Shown: positions 34,218-42,434, counted from the stretch's first letter. The stretch: 64,000 nt of DNA from Flavobacteriaceae bacterium MAR_2010_72 (GCA_003550275.1 QXCW01000002.1:3285501-3349500); one strand, 5' to 3'. Program-made: numbers and translations. Notes: a model not told the origin generated them from the letters alone.

Positions 34218-36617
34218 TCATTCTGTTCTTAAACTTTTTGAAGGATTCGCCGTAGCAGCTTTAATGGATTGAAAGCTTACTGTAATAAGTGTAATGGTAA
34301 GCGCTCCAAGTGCAGCTGTTAAAAAAATTCCCCAAGAAATATCGGTTCTATATGAAAATTTTTGGATCCATTGTTTCATCACATAATAGGCAACAGGAGT
34401 TGCAATTAGAAGTGAAATAATTACTAATTGCACAAAGTCTTTTGAAAGCAATGTCCATAAATTGGCAACGGTTGCTCCCAAGACTTTTCTTACTCCAATT
34501 TCTTTGGTTCTTTGTTCTGCCACAAAACTTGCCAAACCAAAAAGACCAAGACAGCTTATAAATATGGCCAACATGGTAAAAACCCTTGCCAAACTTGCAG
34601 TACGCTCTTCTTGGGCAAATTTAAGAGCATACTGTTCATCTATAAAATCATACTGAAACGGTAAATTAGGAAAGTGCTCTTTAAAGGTTTTCTCAACAAT
34701 TTTCAAGTTTTCGGCAACGCTTTTATTTGGGTTTAATCTAAGGTTGTAATAACTTGCGTTTTGATTGCGATCAAAAACATACAAACCTTGTTTTACTGGC
34801 TGATATGGGGATTGCGAAATAACATCTTCAACCACGCCAATAATTTTCAACGGCGGATCAGGGTCTTCTTCATCGTCATCTCTCAAAAATTTGCCTACTG
34901 GATTAGTAAGCCCCATGTATTCAACCGCTGTTCTATTAATCAAAATCGCTGTAGAATCTGAAGCAAACTCTCGCGAGAAATCACGCCCTTCTATAATTTT
35001 CATTCCTAATGATTTTACATACTCGTATGAAACTTCAGTCCATGCAAAATCTTCCTGGAAGCCTTCTGGTTTTCCTTCCCAGTCGTAACCTCCACGATTA
35101 GACCAAATTTGTGTGGTCGGACTGCTTGAGGAAGACATTTCAATAGCTGCGCCAGAGGCAATAAATTGATTTCTCATAAAATCATATTTTCCTGAAAAAT
35201 CTCGACTCATTGTTGGGATTTGGATCAGTCCGCCCTTGTCATAACCAACTGGCCTATTTTTGCTATATTCAATCTGTTGCATTACAACCAGAGTGCCAAT
35301 AATTAATGCTACTGACACGGTAAATTGAACAACCACCAATACTTTTCTGGGTAATGCAGAATACCGCCCCGCCTTAAAGGTTCCCTTTAAAACTTTGACC
35401 GGATTAAACGACGATAGATAAAGTGCTGGATAGCTCCCAGAAATGAGCGCCGTAAACAATACAAAAATCAATGAAAAACGCCAGAAGTTTGTATTGCTCC
35501 AAGGAAATTCTATTTGCTTACTTGCCAAGGTATTAAACCCATTCAAAGACAATAGAACAAGAATTATCGCCACTACAAACGCAAACAGAACCACCAATAA
35601 CGACTCACTTAAAAATTGTTTAATGAGTTGCTCTCTACTTGAGCCAATGGCTTTTCGGATGCCTACTTCCATAGCGCGCTTTTCTGATCTGGCCGTACTT
35701 AAATTCATAAAGTTGATACAGGCCAGAAACAATACAAACGAACCAATAATCCCAAACAACCAAACACTTTCAATACGACCTCCTGTTTGTACGCCATTTT
35801 CAAAATTAGACCGTAAATGCCAGTCGTTCATTGGTAATAAGAAGATCTGCGGATTGAATTCAGCGGTATCATCGTTAGCGTTCTTTTTAGAATCGATAAT
35901 CTTTTCTGTTACGCCTTTCATGGTGGTATTATCGGCGATTTGTACAAACATTTGAAATGAATTATTACCCCAACTATCTATTGCATTTTTAATCCATTCT
36001 TGAGCATTTGCATAGTATTTCCAAGGCATTAAAAAATCGACATCAGACATGGTTGTGTTCGCTGGAATGTCCTTGTAAATACTAGTAACAATCATATTGT
36101 CACTGCTGTTCACTTTAACTATTTTTCCAAGTGGGTCCGCATCTCCAAATAATGCCTTTGCGGTGGATTCAGACAACATAATCGAATTGGTTTCTTTTAA
36201 ACCATTTTTCTCACCTTTTAAAATATTGAATTCGAAAATTTCCAGACCAGATTCCTGCATGAAGTTACCTTGTCTAGAAATGCTATTATCCTGATATTTT
36301 AAATATCTAGATTGGGTCCATGACGACATGGAAATATGTTTAAAATTACTTCCATAGCTTTCTCTCAAGGTCATTTCTAAAGGGCGTGGAATGGCAGGGC
36401 CAGTCCCCACTTTTCCATTAAAAGTTTGACTTTGATATACTTGAGCGATCCGGTCATGGTTTTTAAAATAAGAATCATAACTTAATTCATCGGCAATCCA
36501 CAATCCAATAGTAATTGTTACTGCCATGCCAATTGCTAAGCCAAAAATATTAATGAATGAGTACACCTTGTTCTTTAGAAGGTTTCTCCAGGCTATTTTG
36601 AAATAATTCTTAATCAT
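34218..36617 (-). CDS. Double-FtsX (MacB-like) ABC permease 1
   Basis: 799 residues, the first permease after ATPase 1. Start MIKNYFKIAWRNLLKNK, end ATANPSKSLRTE. FtsX motifs EVGIRKAIGS (near 316) and EIGVRKVLGA (near 704). The second periplasmic half has an acidic DDDEEDPDPPLK insertion near residue 580 not seen in the others, and that domain carries most of the variation between copies. Variation in the periplasmic domains with constant membrane and coupling parts is what would be expected if the copies see different ligands. Confidence 0.92.
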   Translation of the reverse strand: MIKNYFKIAWRNLLKNKVYSFINIFGLAIGMAVTITIGLWIADELSYDSYFKNHDRIAQVYQSQTFNGKVGTGPAIPRPLEMTLRESYGSNFKHISMSSWTQSRYLKYQDNSISRQGNFMQESGLEIFEFNILKGEKNGLKETNSIMLSESTAKALFGDADPLGKIVKVNSSDNMIVTSIYKDIPANTTMSDVDFLMPWKYYANAQEWIKNAIDSWGNNSFQMFVQIADNTTMKGVTEKIIDSKKNANDDTAEFNPQIFLLPMNDWHLRSNFENGVQTGGRIESVWLFGIIGSFVLFLACINFMNLSTARSEKRAMEVGIRKAIGSSREQLIKQFLSESLLVVLFAFVVAIILVLLSLNGFNTLASKQIEFPWSNTNFWRFSLIFVLFTALISGSYPALYLSSFNPVKVLKGTFKAGRYSALPRKVLVVVQFTVSVALIIGTLVVMQQIEYSKNRPVGYDKGGLIQIPTMSRDFSGKYDFMRNQFIASGAAIEMSSSSSPTTQIWSNRGGYDWEGKPEGFQEDFAWTEVSYEYVKSLGMKIIEGRDFSREFASDSTAILINRTAVEYMGLTNPVGKFLRDDDEEDPDPPLKIIGVVEDVISQSPYQPVKQGLYVFDRNQNASYYNLRLNPNKSVAENLKIVEKTFKEHFPNLPFQYDFIDEQYALKFAQEERTASLARVFTMLAIFISCLGLFGLASFVAEQRTKEIGVRKVLGATVANLWTLLSKDFVQLVIISLLIATPVAYYVMKQWIQKFSYRTDISWGIFLTAALGALTITLITVSFQSIKAATANPSKSLRTE

Positions 36618-36633
36618 GATTGTTCGTTTTTTG
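36618..36633 (-). repeat. Conserved leader before permease 1
   Basis: Coding-strand CAAAAAACGAACAATC touching the ATG; the spacer from ATPase 1 is 27 bases in all. Confidence 0.7.
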
Positions 36634-36644
36634 ATTGTGATTGA

Positions 36645-37322
36645 TTAGACCAAAATGTTTTCGGTTACTTTTTGGCCATCGAGCATGCGTATAATACGGT
36701 GGCTATATTTTGCATCATGCTCGCTATGAGTCACCATGATAATAGTGGTCCCAGCTTCGTTTAGTTCAGTGAGTAGATCCATAACTTCATTACCATTGCT
36801 ACTGTCTAGATTTCCAGTTGGCTCATCAGCTAAAATTAATTTTGGATTATTAACCACTGCTCTAGCAACTGCCACACGTTGTTGCTGACCACCAGATAAT
36901 TGTTGTGGAAAATGTTTGCGTCGGTGCATGATTTGCATTTTTTCGAGCACTTCTTCAACTCGCTTTTTTCGCTCTGCTGGTTTTACACCTGTATAAATAA
37001 GTGGAAGCTCGACGTTTTCAAAAACAGTAAGTTCATCAATGAGGTTGAAGCTTTGAAACACAAACCCAATATTGTGCTTTCGTAAATTAGCACGTTTACG
37101 TTCGTTGTATTTTGAAACTTCAGATCCATCAAAAACAAAGCTACCTCCATCTGCATCGTCCAGGAGGCCAATTATATTAAGCAATGTTGATTTTCCGCAT
37201 CCTGACGGCCCCATAATAGCAACAAATTCACCTTTATTGACCTTAAATGAAAGTTTGTTTAAGGCTATAGTGCGCACTTCATCGGTGCTATAAAATTTCT
37301 CTAAATCGTTGATTGTTATCAT
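36645..37322 (-). CDS. First ABC ATPase of the permease operon (MacB/LolD-like)
   Basis: 225 residues with every catalytic motif intact: Walker A GPSGCGKST (about 38-46), Q-loop FQSFNLIDE, signature LSGGQQQRVAVARA, Walker B LILADEP, D-loop GNLDSS and the switch His in VTHSEHD. It is most similar in build to MacB and LolD ATPases. Placed directly upstream of the six permeases, it is the likely general motor for all of them. The stretch between Walker A and the signature is basic, with KRVEEVLEKMQIMHRRKH. Confidence 0.94.
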   Translation of the reverse strand: MITINDLEKFYSTDEVRTIALNKLSFKVNKGEFVAIMGPSGCGKSTLLNIIGLLDDADGGSFVFDGSEVSKYNERKRANLRKHNIGFVFQSFNLIDELTVFENVELPLIYTGVKPAERKKRVEEVLEKMQIMHRRKHFPQQLSGGQQQRVAVARAVVNNPKLILADEPTGNLDSSNGNEVMDLLTELNEAGTTIIMVTHSEHDAKYSHRIIRMLDGQKVTENILV

Positions 37323-37375
37323 TTCTATTAATTTTAATACTGTTAAGTGTTGTTTATTTATAGTTGTTTTAAGTG

Positions 37376-38629
37376 TTAATCCTTTAATATTAATTCTTGT
37401 ACGTCACCGTAGTTATCATATCCAGAAGTAATGACCTTGTCTCCTTGCTGTAAGCCGTTCAATACTTCATAGTACTCTGTATTTTGACTTCCTAATGAAA
37501 TATCAATTTTGTAGGCATATGACCCATCTTCACTCACTTTAAATATCCAATTGCCTCCAGTTTGCTGAAAGAAACCACCTTTAGGGATTAGTAGCGCTTG
37601 TTTTTCTTCGCTTAAAGCCACTCGAATTTGAAGTGTTTGTCCGCGCCTGATTCCTTCGGGAACTTCAGATTCAAACTCCATATCTACCTGAAAACGCCCA
37701 TTACTTACTTGAGTGAATACTTTCTTGATTACCAGAAAATATTGCTTATTATTGAATGAAAACGAACCTCTTTGCCCTGCATAAATTCTACTTATATAGT
37801 GCTCGTCAATGTCAACCCGTACTTTAAAACCACTCAAAACGTCTATTTGACCCAAACGCTCTCCTTTATTTTTCGATTGACCTATTTCGGCGTCAAGCGA
37901 GGTTAACTGTCCATCAACAGGGGCCTTGACTACAAGGTCGGCCACTTTTCTTCTCATTAATTCTAAAGCGTTTTGCGTACGTTGGTAGGAGCTTTGAATT
38001 TGGTTTTGTTCTTGTTTGGTGGCTACCGAGTCTTGCTGCAATATTTGTTTTGCCAATTGCATACGCTCCTTTTGGTAGTTGTAGTCGTTTTGTGATTTAA
38101 TAAGTTCTTGCCTGCCAATTGCATCCTTATCAAAAAGACGTTTGTTGAGATTATAAATTCGTTCGGCTTCAATAAGACTGCTCTCTACGTCAGTAAATTG
38201 GTTAAGTTTATTGATGGTGTTTTGCCGTGCTGCATTTTGAGAGATTTGCATTTGGGTAAGCAAATTATAAACCGACGTTTCTTGATTTACCAAGCTCAAT
38301 TCCAAATCGGTGTTGGATAATCTTAAAATAGGATCCCCCTTTTTCATAATGGCACCATCCTCAACATACTTTTCTTCGACGCGACCACCTTCCACAGCAT
38401 CTAAATAGATGGTAGTTATAGGCATTACAATACCGTTAACAGGAATGTTTTCCTGAAAAACACCCGTTTGTGCTGTATTTATACTTAAGCGTTCGCGTTC
38501 AACGTTGAGTTTTGAATTACCTGAAGAAAAAATAAAAACATAAACGATCAAAAATAGAATGAGTACCCCCAATCCTATCATTATAAGTTTAGACTTTGTA
38601 AATCGTTTTTTTTCAATTGGTATGTCCAT
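37376..38629 (-). CDS. Periplasmic adaptor (HlyD/MacA-type membrane-fusion protein)
   Basis: 417 residues. A single N-terminal membrane anchor (about 14-34) is followed by a biotinyl-lipoyl half (about 62-105), a long helical hairpin (about 108-230, rich in Gln, Asn and Leu), the second lipoyl half with VVKAPVDGQLTSLDAEIGQS, and beta-barrel and membrane-proximal domains. It has no lipobox, so it is anchored by its helix. Such adaptors join MacB-type permeases to TolC. As first gene of the operon it follows the sigma-54-like control region. Confidence 0.92.
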   Translation of the reverse strand: MDIPIEKKRFTKSKLIMIGLGVLILFLIVYVFIFSSGNSKLNVERERLSINTAQTGVFQENIPVNGIVMPITTIYLDAVEGGRVEEKYVEDGAIMKKGDPILRLSNTDLELSLVNQETSVYNLLTQMQISQNAARQNTINKLNQFTDVESSLIEAERIYNLNKRLFDKDAIGRQELIKSQNDYNYQKERMQLAKQILQQDSVATKQEQNQIQSSYQRTQNALELMRRKVADLVVKAPVDGQLTSLDAEIGQSKNKGERLGQIDVLSGFKVRVDIDEHYISRIYAGQRGSFSFNNKQYFLVIKKVFTQVSNGRFQVDMEFESEVPEGIRRGQTLQIRVALSEEKQALLIPKGGFFQQTGGNWIFKVSEDGSYAYKIDISLGSQNTEYYEVLNGLQQGDKVITSGYDNYGDVQELILKD

Positions 38630-38650
38630 GGATAAAATTTTATGTTACTA

Positions 38651-38667
38651 TAGAAATAATCTTGCCG
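38651..38667 (-). promoter_or_regulatory. Possible sigma-54 -24/-12 promoter of the efflux operon
   Basis: On the minus strand CGGCAA, five bases, then TTTCTA corresponds to the consensus TGGCAC-N5-TTGCA with the spacing exact, GG kept at -24, but TC in place of GC at -12. The site lies about 22-38 bases before the adaptor ATG, with the repeats about 55-110 bases upstream of it, the usual geometry of activator sites. Confidence 0.35.
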
Positions 38668-38719
38668 AATTCATATAAATCTGAAAATCAATTAATTAAA
38701 ATTTAATTTAACCTTAAAG

Positions 38720-38762
38720 TGTTCGATTTTGATACACTTATTGTTCGAAAACAATACACTTT
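38720..38762. repeat. Two 21-bp direct repeats, candidate binding sites for the response regulator
   Basis: Copy 1 (38720-38740) and copy 2 (38742-38762) both read TGTTCGA, six variable bases, ATACACTT. The start-to-start distance is 22 bases, about two helical turns, so a protein would bind both on one face. Copy 1 with its flanking base is also a GTGT/ACAC inverted repeat (38719-38737), as expected of a dimeric NtrC-family activator. Confidence 0.6.
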
Positions 38763-38827
38763 TATGGCTTTTTAAATTACTTATGGATAACCATTTAATT
38801 GGTGCTTGAAATTATTAAATTTGAAGT

Positions 38828-40171
38828 ATGCTTCTAAAAGACGCCAACATACTTGTAATAGATGACGACGAAGATGTTCTCACGGCGTTACGCCTTTTGT
38901 TAAAATCGATGGTAAAGGCTGTACACGTAAACAAAAATCCAAATACGATTCTGTCATTATTAGAACAGCATCAATTTGATATTATTATTCTGGACATGAA
39001 TTTTAACGGAGTTGTTCATACCGGTAACGAAGGCATTTTTTGGCTGAATAAAATTAAGACCTTCAACTCTAAAATTGATGTCGTATTGATTACGGCTTAT
39101 GGTGATATCGATCTTGCCATAAAAAGCTTAAAAAATGGGGCTTCCGATTTTATTGTAAAGCCATGGAAGAATGAAAAGCTCGTTGACTCTATCAAACAAA
39201 TTCTTCTTCAGAAAAAAGCGGTTATGACACCACGTTTAGAATCGCTCTCTGGTGAAAAGATAGTTGGAGATAGTGATGTCATGCAGGATGTTTTCCTGAA
39301 AATCAGCAAAGTTGCACCTACCGAAGCCAATATTTTAATTTTAGGTGAAAATGGCACCGGTAAAGATTTGATAGCTCGTGCCATTCATGAAAATTCCAAC
39401 AGGAAAAATAAACCTTTTGTGAAAGTTGATGTTGGCGCTTTAACCTCAAGTCTGTTCGAAAGTGAATTGTTTGGTTATAAAAAGGGGGCTTTTACTGGCG
39501 CAAATGAAAACCGTATAGGACGATTTGAAGCAGCAAATGGAGGTACACTTTTTTTAGATGAAATTGGTAATATCACTCTTGGGCAGCAGGTTCGGCTTTT
39601 AAGTGTATTACAAAATAGAACTGTAACACCATTAGGCTCCAACGATGCCATAGATTTAGACATTAGGTTAATTTGTGCTACTAATTTGAGTATCACAGAC
39701 CTCGCTGACGAATCTAAATTTAGAAAGGATTTGGTTTATCGCATTAACACCGTAGATATTATAGTGCCTCCGTTACGGGATAGAGGTGCTGATATTACCC
39801 TTTTAAGTCATCATTTTATTTCTAATTATGCCGAAAAATATTTTAAGGAGCCTTTTAAACTTGATCCGGAGTTTATAAAAAAACTGAAGGATCATACGTT
39901 TCCTGGAAATGTACGCGAACTACAATATACACTAGAGCGGTCGGTAATTATGGCCGAAGGAAATATGTTAAAGGCAAGCGATCTGGTGTTCTCGGCCATT
40001 GAAAGTGCTTCAAAACCCCAAACTTCTAAAATTGTAAACCTAGAAATTCTTGAAAAAACGGCCATTTTAAATGTTATTGAAAAAAATAAAGGTAATATTT
40101 CAAAATCGGCAAAAGAACTAGGAATAACACGAACTGCATTATACCGCAGACTTAATAAATATGATTTATAA
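38828..40171 (+). CDS. Sigma-54-dependent response regulator (NtrC family)
   Basis: 447 residues. The receiver domain (about 6-120) has the phosphoacceptor Asp56 in IIILDMNFNG and the acidic pair in VIDDDED. The AAA+ domain has Walker A GENGTGKD (about 177-184), the sigma-54 contact loop GAFTGA (in KKGAFTGANENRIGRFE), Walker B GGTLFLDEIGN, and sensor segments. A Fis-type HTH ends the protein (SKSAKELGITRTALYRRL). It should activate sigma-54 promoters by ATP hydrolysis when phosphorylated. It overlaps the histidine kinase by 11 bases and is divergent from the efflux operon it probably controls. Confidence 0.95.
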   Translation: MLLKDANILVIDDDEDVLTALRLLLKSMVKAVHVNKNPNTILSLLEQHQFDIIILDMNFNGVVHTGNEGIFWLNKIKTFNSKIDVVLITAYGDIDLAIKSLKNGASDFIVKPWKNEKLVDSIKQILLQKKAVMTPRLESLSGEKIVGDSDVMQDVFLKISKVAPTEANILILGENGTGKDLIARAIHENSNRKNKPFVKVDVGALTSSLFESELFGYKKGAFTGANENRIGRFEAANGGTLFLDEIGNITLGQQVRLLSVLQNRTVTPLGSNDAIDLDIRLICATNLSITDLADESKFRKDLVYRINTVDIIVPPLRDRGADITLLSHHFISNYAEKYFKEPFKLDPEFIKKLKDHTFPGNVRELQYTLERSVIMAEGNMLKASDLVFSAIESASKPQTSKIVNLEILEKTAILNVIEKNKGNISKSAKELGITRTALYRRLNKYDL

Positions 40172-41498
40172 ATCTTATTTTTTTATTTTACTGTTCAGGG
40201 TTTTCATTCTTTTGGCGGCCATGTCCAGTATTGCCTATGGGTTGGCATTTCAAAACAATTATGCCTTATATGGTGGTGTAATGGTTACGGTTATTTTATT
40301 GTATAACCTCTATGTATTTGTTACCAAGCGCTTCATTGAAATGGATGACTTTTTCGAGTCGGTGAAATATCGTGATTTTTCAAGGTGGTTTGGTGAAGAA
40401 TATGGGCCTAGAGACATTCGTCAGCTTCATAGAGGGTTTAACCTCGTCAACAAAACGTTTAGAACCATTAATAAAGAACGTCAAGCACAATTTCTATATC
40501 TCAAAAAAATACTGGAAATGGTCGACGTTGGTATCATCGCTTTTAATGTGGAAAGTGGTGATGTGCTTTGGGTTAACGATTCCATTTTAGATATTATGGA
40601 TCTTCCCTCGTTCAAGAATATTCGGTTTGTTAAAAAGCGGCGACCAAAAATCTATAACGATCTCTTCGAAACCTATTATGCCAATCATCAATCGGTTACT
40701 CTTGAAATGAGGAATGAAACCTTAAAAGTCTTAGTTTCTGATACGGTTTTTGAAGTTGAAGACAATTCTTTTAAACTTATTGTGGTTCAAAATATAGAAG
40801 ACACGCTTAACAAAAACGAATCTGAAGCTTGGAAAAAATTATTGAGTGTCATGACCCATGAGATCATGAATAGCATTGCCCCTATTTCGTCTTTGTCTGA
40901 AACTCTTCAGAGTGAAATCCAAAACAAACTAGATGATGAAACTAATTACGATCTAGATTTAGAAGACATCAATGCCGGGATTTTAAGTATAAAAAAGCGC
41001 AGCGAAGGCTTAATGAAATTTGCCAAAACTTACCGGACGCTTAATAAGGTCAGTCAAGTTAATAAATCTAGAGTTTTGGTTGATGAACTTTTTAAAACCA
41101 TTAGCGACCTAATGCTCCCATCATTGCAGCAGAACATTTCTGTTCAATTCATCAACAACAATCCTAAATTAGAGCTCCATATTGATGTACACCTTATTGA
41201 ACAAGTACTTATCAATCTTATTTTAAATGCTCGTGATGCCTGTTTGGAACAAGAACATCCAAAAATTTTAATCACTGCCGAAAAATTAAGGGATACTGTT
41301 CAAATTAAAGTTATTGACAATGGTAACGGAATTCCTCCAGAACTCTTGGATACTATTTTTGTGCCGTTCTTTAGCACAAAAAAAACAGGAAGTGGTATAG
41401 GTTTGAGCCTTTCCAAACAAATCATGATGCTACATAATGGACGTATTCAGGTACAAAGTGAAGAAGGCAAAGGCACAACGATTGGGTTGATTTTTTAA
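40161..41498 (+). CDS. Membrane sensor histidine kinase, partner of the sigma-54 regulator
   Basis: 445 residues. Two N-terminal membrane helices (about 7-29 and 34-54) leave almost no periplasmic loop, so the signal may be sensed in the membrane or through a partner. A PAS-like region (about 110-215) is followed by the dimerisation helix with His233 in SVMTHEIMNSIAPI and the ATPase domain with NARDA, DNGNGIP and GSGIGLSLS. A kinase without a periplasmic domain beside an FtsX-type transporter suggests that transporter state may be the input, as in Bce modules. This is inference. Confidence 0.92.
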   Translation: MIYKSYFFILLFRVFILLAAMSSIAYGLAFQNNYALYGGVMVTVILLYNLYVFVTKRFIEMDDFFESVKYRDFSRWFGEEYGPRDIRQLHRGFNLVNKTFRTINKERQAQFLYLKKILEMVDVGIIAFNVESGDVLWVNDSILDIMDLPSFKNIRFVKKRRPKIYNDLFETYYANHQSVTLEMRNETLKVLVSDTVFEVEDNSFKLIVVQNIEDTLNKNESEAWKKLLSVMTHEIMNSIAPISSLSETLQSEIQNKLDDETNYDLDLEDINAGILSIKKRSEGLMKFAKTYRTLNKVSQVNKSRVLVDELFKTISDLMLPSLQQNISVQFINNNPKLELHIDVHLIEQVLINLILNARDACLEQEHPKILITAEKLRDTVQIKVIDNGNGIPPELLDTIFVPFFSTKKTGSGIGLSLSKQIMMLHNGRIQVQSEEGKGTTIGLIF

Positions 41499-41588
41499 TG
41501 GAGTAATTTTTATGTTTTTAGTTATGGCTACAGTTACCTTTTGTGTAAATATTCTTACTTTTATGAAACATTAATAAACCACTTAAAT

Positions 41589-41696
41589 ATGAATTTATTA
41601 GCTATTGGCCCTTGGCAAATTATAATTGCTTTTTTTTATTCCCTTAATTATCGTCCAATTAAACTTGTCAAAAAACCTTTTTATTACTCCGTTTGA
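41589..41696 (+). pseudogene. 35-codon ORF with membrane-protein start, frame-disrupted at a run of 8 T
   Basis: The frame begins MNLLAIGPWQIIIAFF, a start that recalls short flavobacterial membrane proteins with the GPWQI motif. After the T8 run (41629-41637) the sense breaks into YSLNYRP. Deleting one T restores a hydrophobic reading (AFFIPLIIVQLNL). It may be a decayed gene, a programmed slip site, or a sequencing error. It ends a few bases before the tRNA terminator. Confidence 0.35.
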
Positions 41697-41699
41697 AAC

Positions 41700-41730
41700 A
41701 AAAAAAGCCTCTCAATATCTTGAAAGGCTT
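41700..41730 (-). terminator. Intrinsic terminator after the tRNA gene
   Basis: On the minus strand AAGCCTTTCAA, a 4-base loop and TTGAGAGGCTT form a stem (one mismatch), followed by a T run. It lies 12 bases past the tRNA 3' end. Confidence 0.85.
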
Positions 41731-41741
41731 ATGATTACTAG

Positions 41742-41815
41742 TGGTCCCACTTGGGCTCGAACCAAGGACCACCTGATTATGAGTCAGGTGCTCTAACCAA
41801 CTGAGCTATGGGACC
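41742..41815 (-). tRNA. tRNA-Met (CAU anticodon)
   Basis: A 74-nt cloverleaf. The acceptor stem pairs GGTCCCA with TGGGACC, the D arm contains AGCTCAGTTGGTTAGAGC, the anticodon stem CCTGA/TCAGG encloses loop CTCATAA (anticodon CAT), and the T arm carries GGTTCGAGCC. The discriminator is A and CCA is not encoded. A CAU tRNA can be elongator Met or the lysidine-modified Ile2; the body looks like elongator Met. Confidence 0.9.
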
Positions 41816-41862
41816 AAAAAGTGTGCAATATTACTACTTATTTTAAAACTCTACAAGAATTT

Positions 41863-42267
41863 TTAGCCCTTTATATCTTGGCACAACTCAATGAGAACGC
41901 CATTTGTTGTCTTAGGGTGCAAAAATGCAATGAGCTTATTATCGGCTCCTTTTTTAGCTGTTTTGTGTATTAACTCAAAGCCTTCCTTACTTAAACGTTC
42001 AAGCTCTTTTTCTATATTGTCTACTTCAAAAGCAATATGGTGAATCCCCTCACCTTTTTTTTCAATGAACTTTGCGATGGGACTATCATTTTCTGTTGCT
42101 TGCAACAACTCTATCTTGTTGGGTCCTGTTTTAAAAAAGGAGGTCAACACTTTTTCTGTTTCTACCAATTCTTGTTTATAAGGCGGGGCTCCAAAAAGTG
42201 CTTCAAATACTTTATTTGACTGTTCTATGTCCTTTACTGCAATACCTATGTGTTCTATTTTATTCAT
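41863..42267 (-). CDS. mce: Methylmalonyl-CoA epimerase
   Basis: 134 residues of the glyoxalase/VOC fold; interconverts the (R)- and (S)-methylmalonyl-CoA epimers in propionate and succinyl-CoA metabolism. MNKIEHIGIAVKDIEQS gives the first metal His, EGIHHIAFEV the second, and GVLIELCQ near the C-terminus the metal-ligand Glu. Length is standard. It stands alone, upstream of the tRNA gene on the same strand. The mutase is elsewhere. Confidence 0.94.
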   Translation of the reverse strand: MNKIEHIGIAVKDIEQSNKVFEALFGAPPYKQELVETEKVLTSFFKTGPNKIELLQATENDSPIAKFIEKKGEGIHHIAFEVDNIEKELERLSKEGFELIHKTAKKGADNKLIAFLHPKTTNGVLIELCQDIKG

Positions 42268-42434
42268 TGTAGAGGTCTTAAAAACCAGCGTTGCTTATAA
42301 TAAACCTGATTTTATACCTTCAAAAATAAGATAATCTTTAAATATCCTCTATTTTTGTACCCAACAAGTCCTTCATAATTTTAGTGTTGACCTAAAATAC
42401 TTTAATGATTGAATTATTTGGACTTATAAATTGA

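Larger units (their letters stand above)
38630..38827. promoter_or_regulatory. Shared control region between the adaptor operon and the sigma-54 regulator gene
   Basis: A 198-base divergent region. It holds the two 21-bp repeats (38720-38740 and 38742-38762), a -24/-12-like element on the minus strand (38651-38667), and a -7 box on the plus strand (TAAATTTG, 38816-38823) 4 bases before the regulator ATG. It therefore appears to join an activator-controlled promoter for the efflux operon with a housekeeping promoter for the regulator. Confidence 0.6.

Noticed and set aside
35443-35955. 170-codon plus-strand open frame inside permease 1
   Set aside because: It is antisense to a conserved FtsX coding region, has no start context or family similarity, and its composition mirrors the sense codons.
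41742-41815. tRNA-Ile2 (lysidine) instead of tRNA-Met
   Set aside because: The CAU anticodon allows both; the body looks more like elongator Met, though this is not proven from sequence alone.
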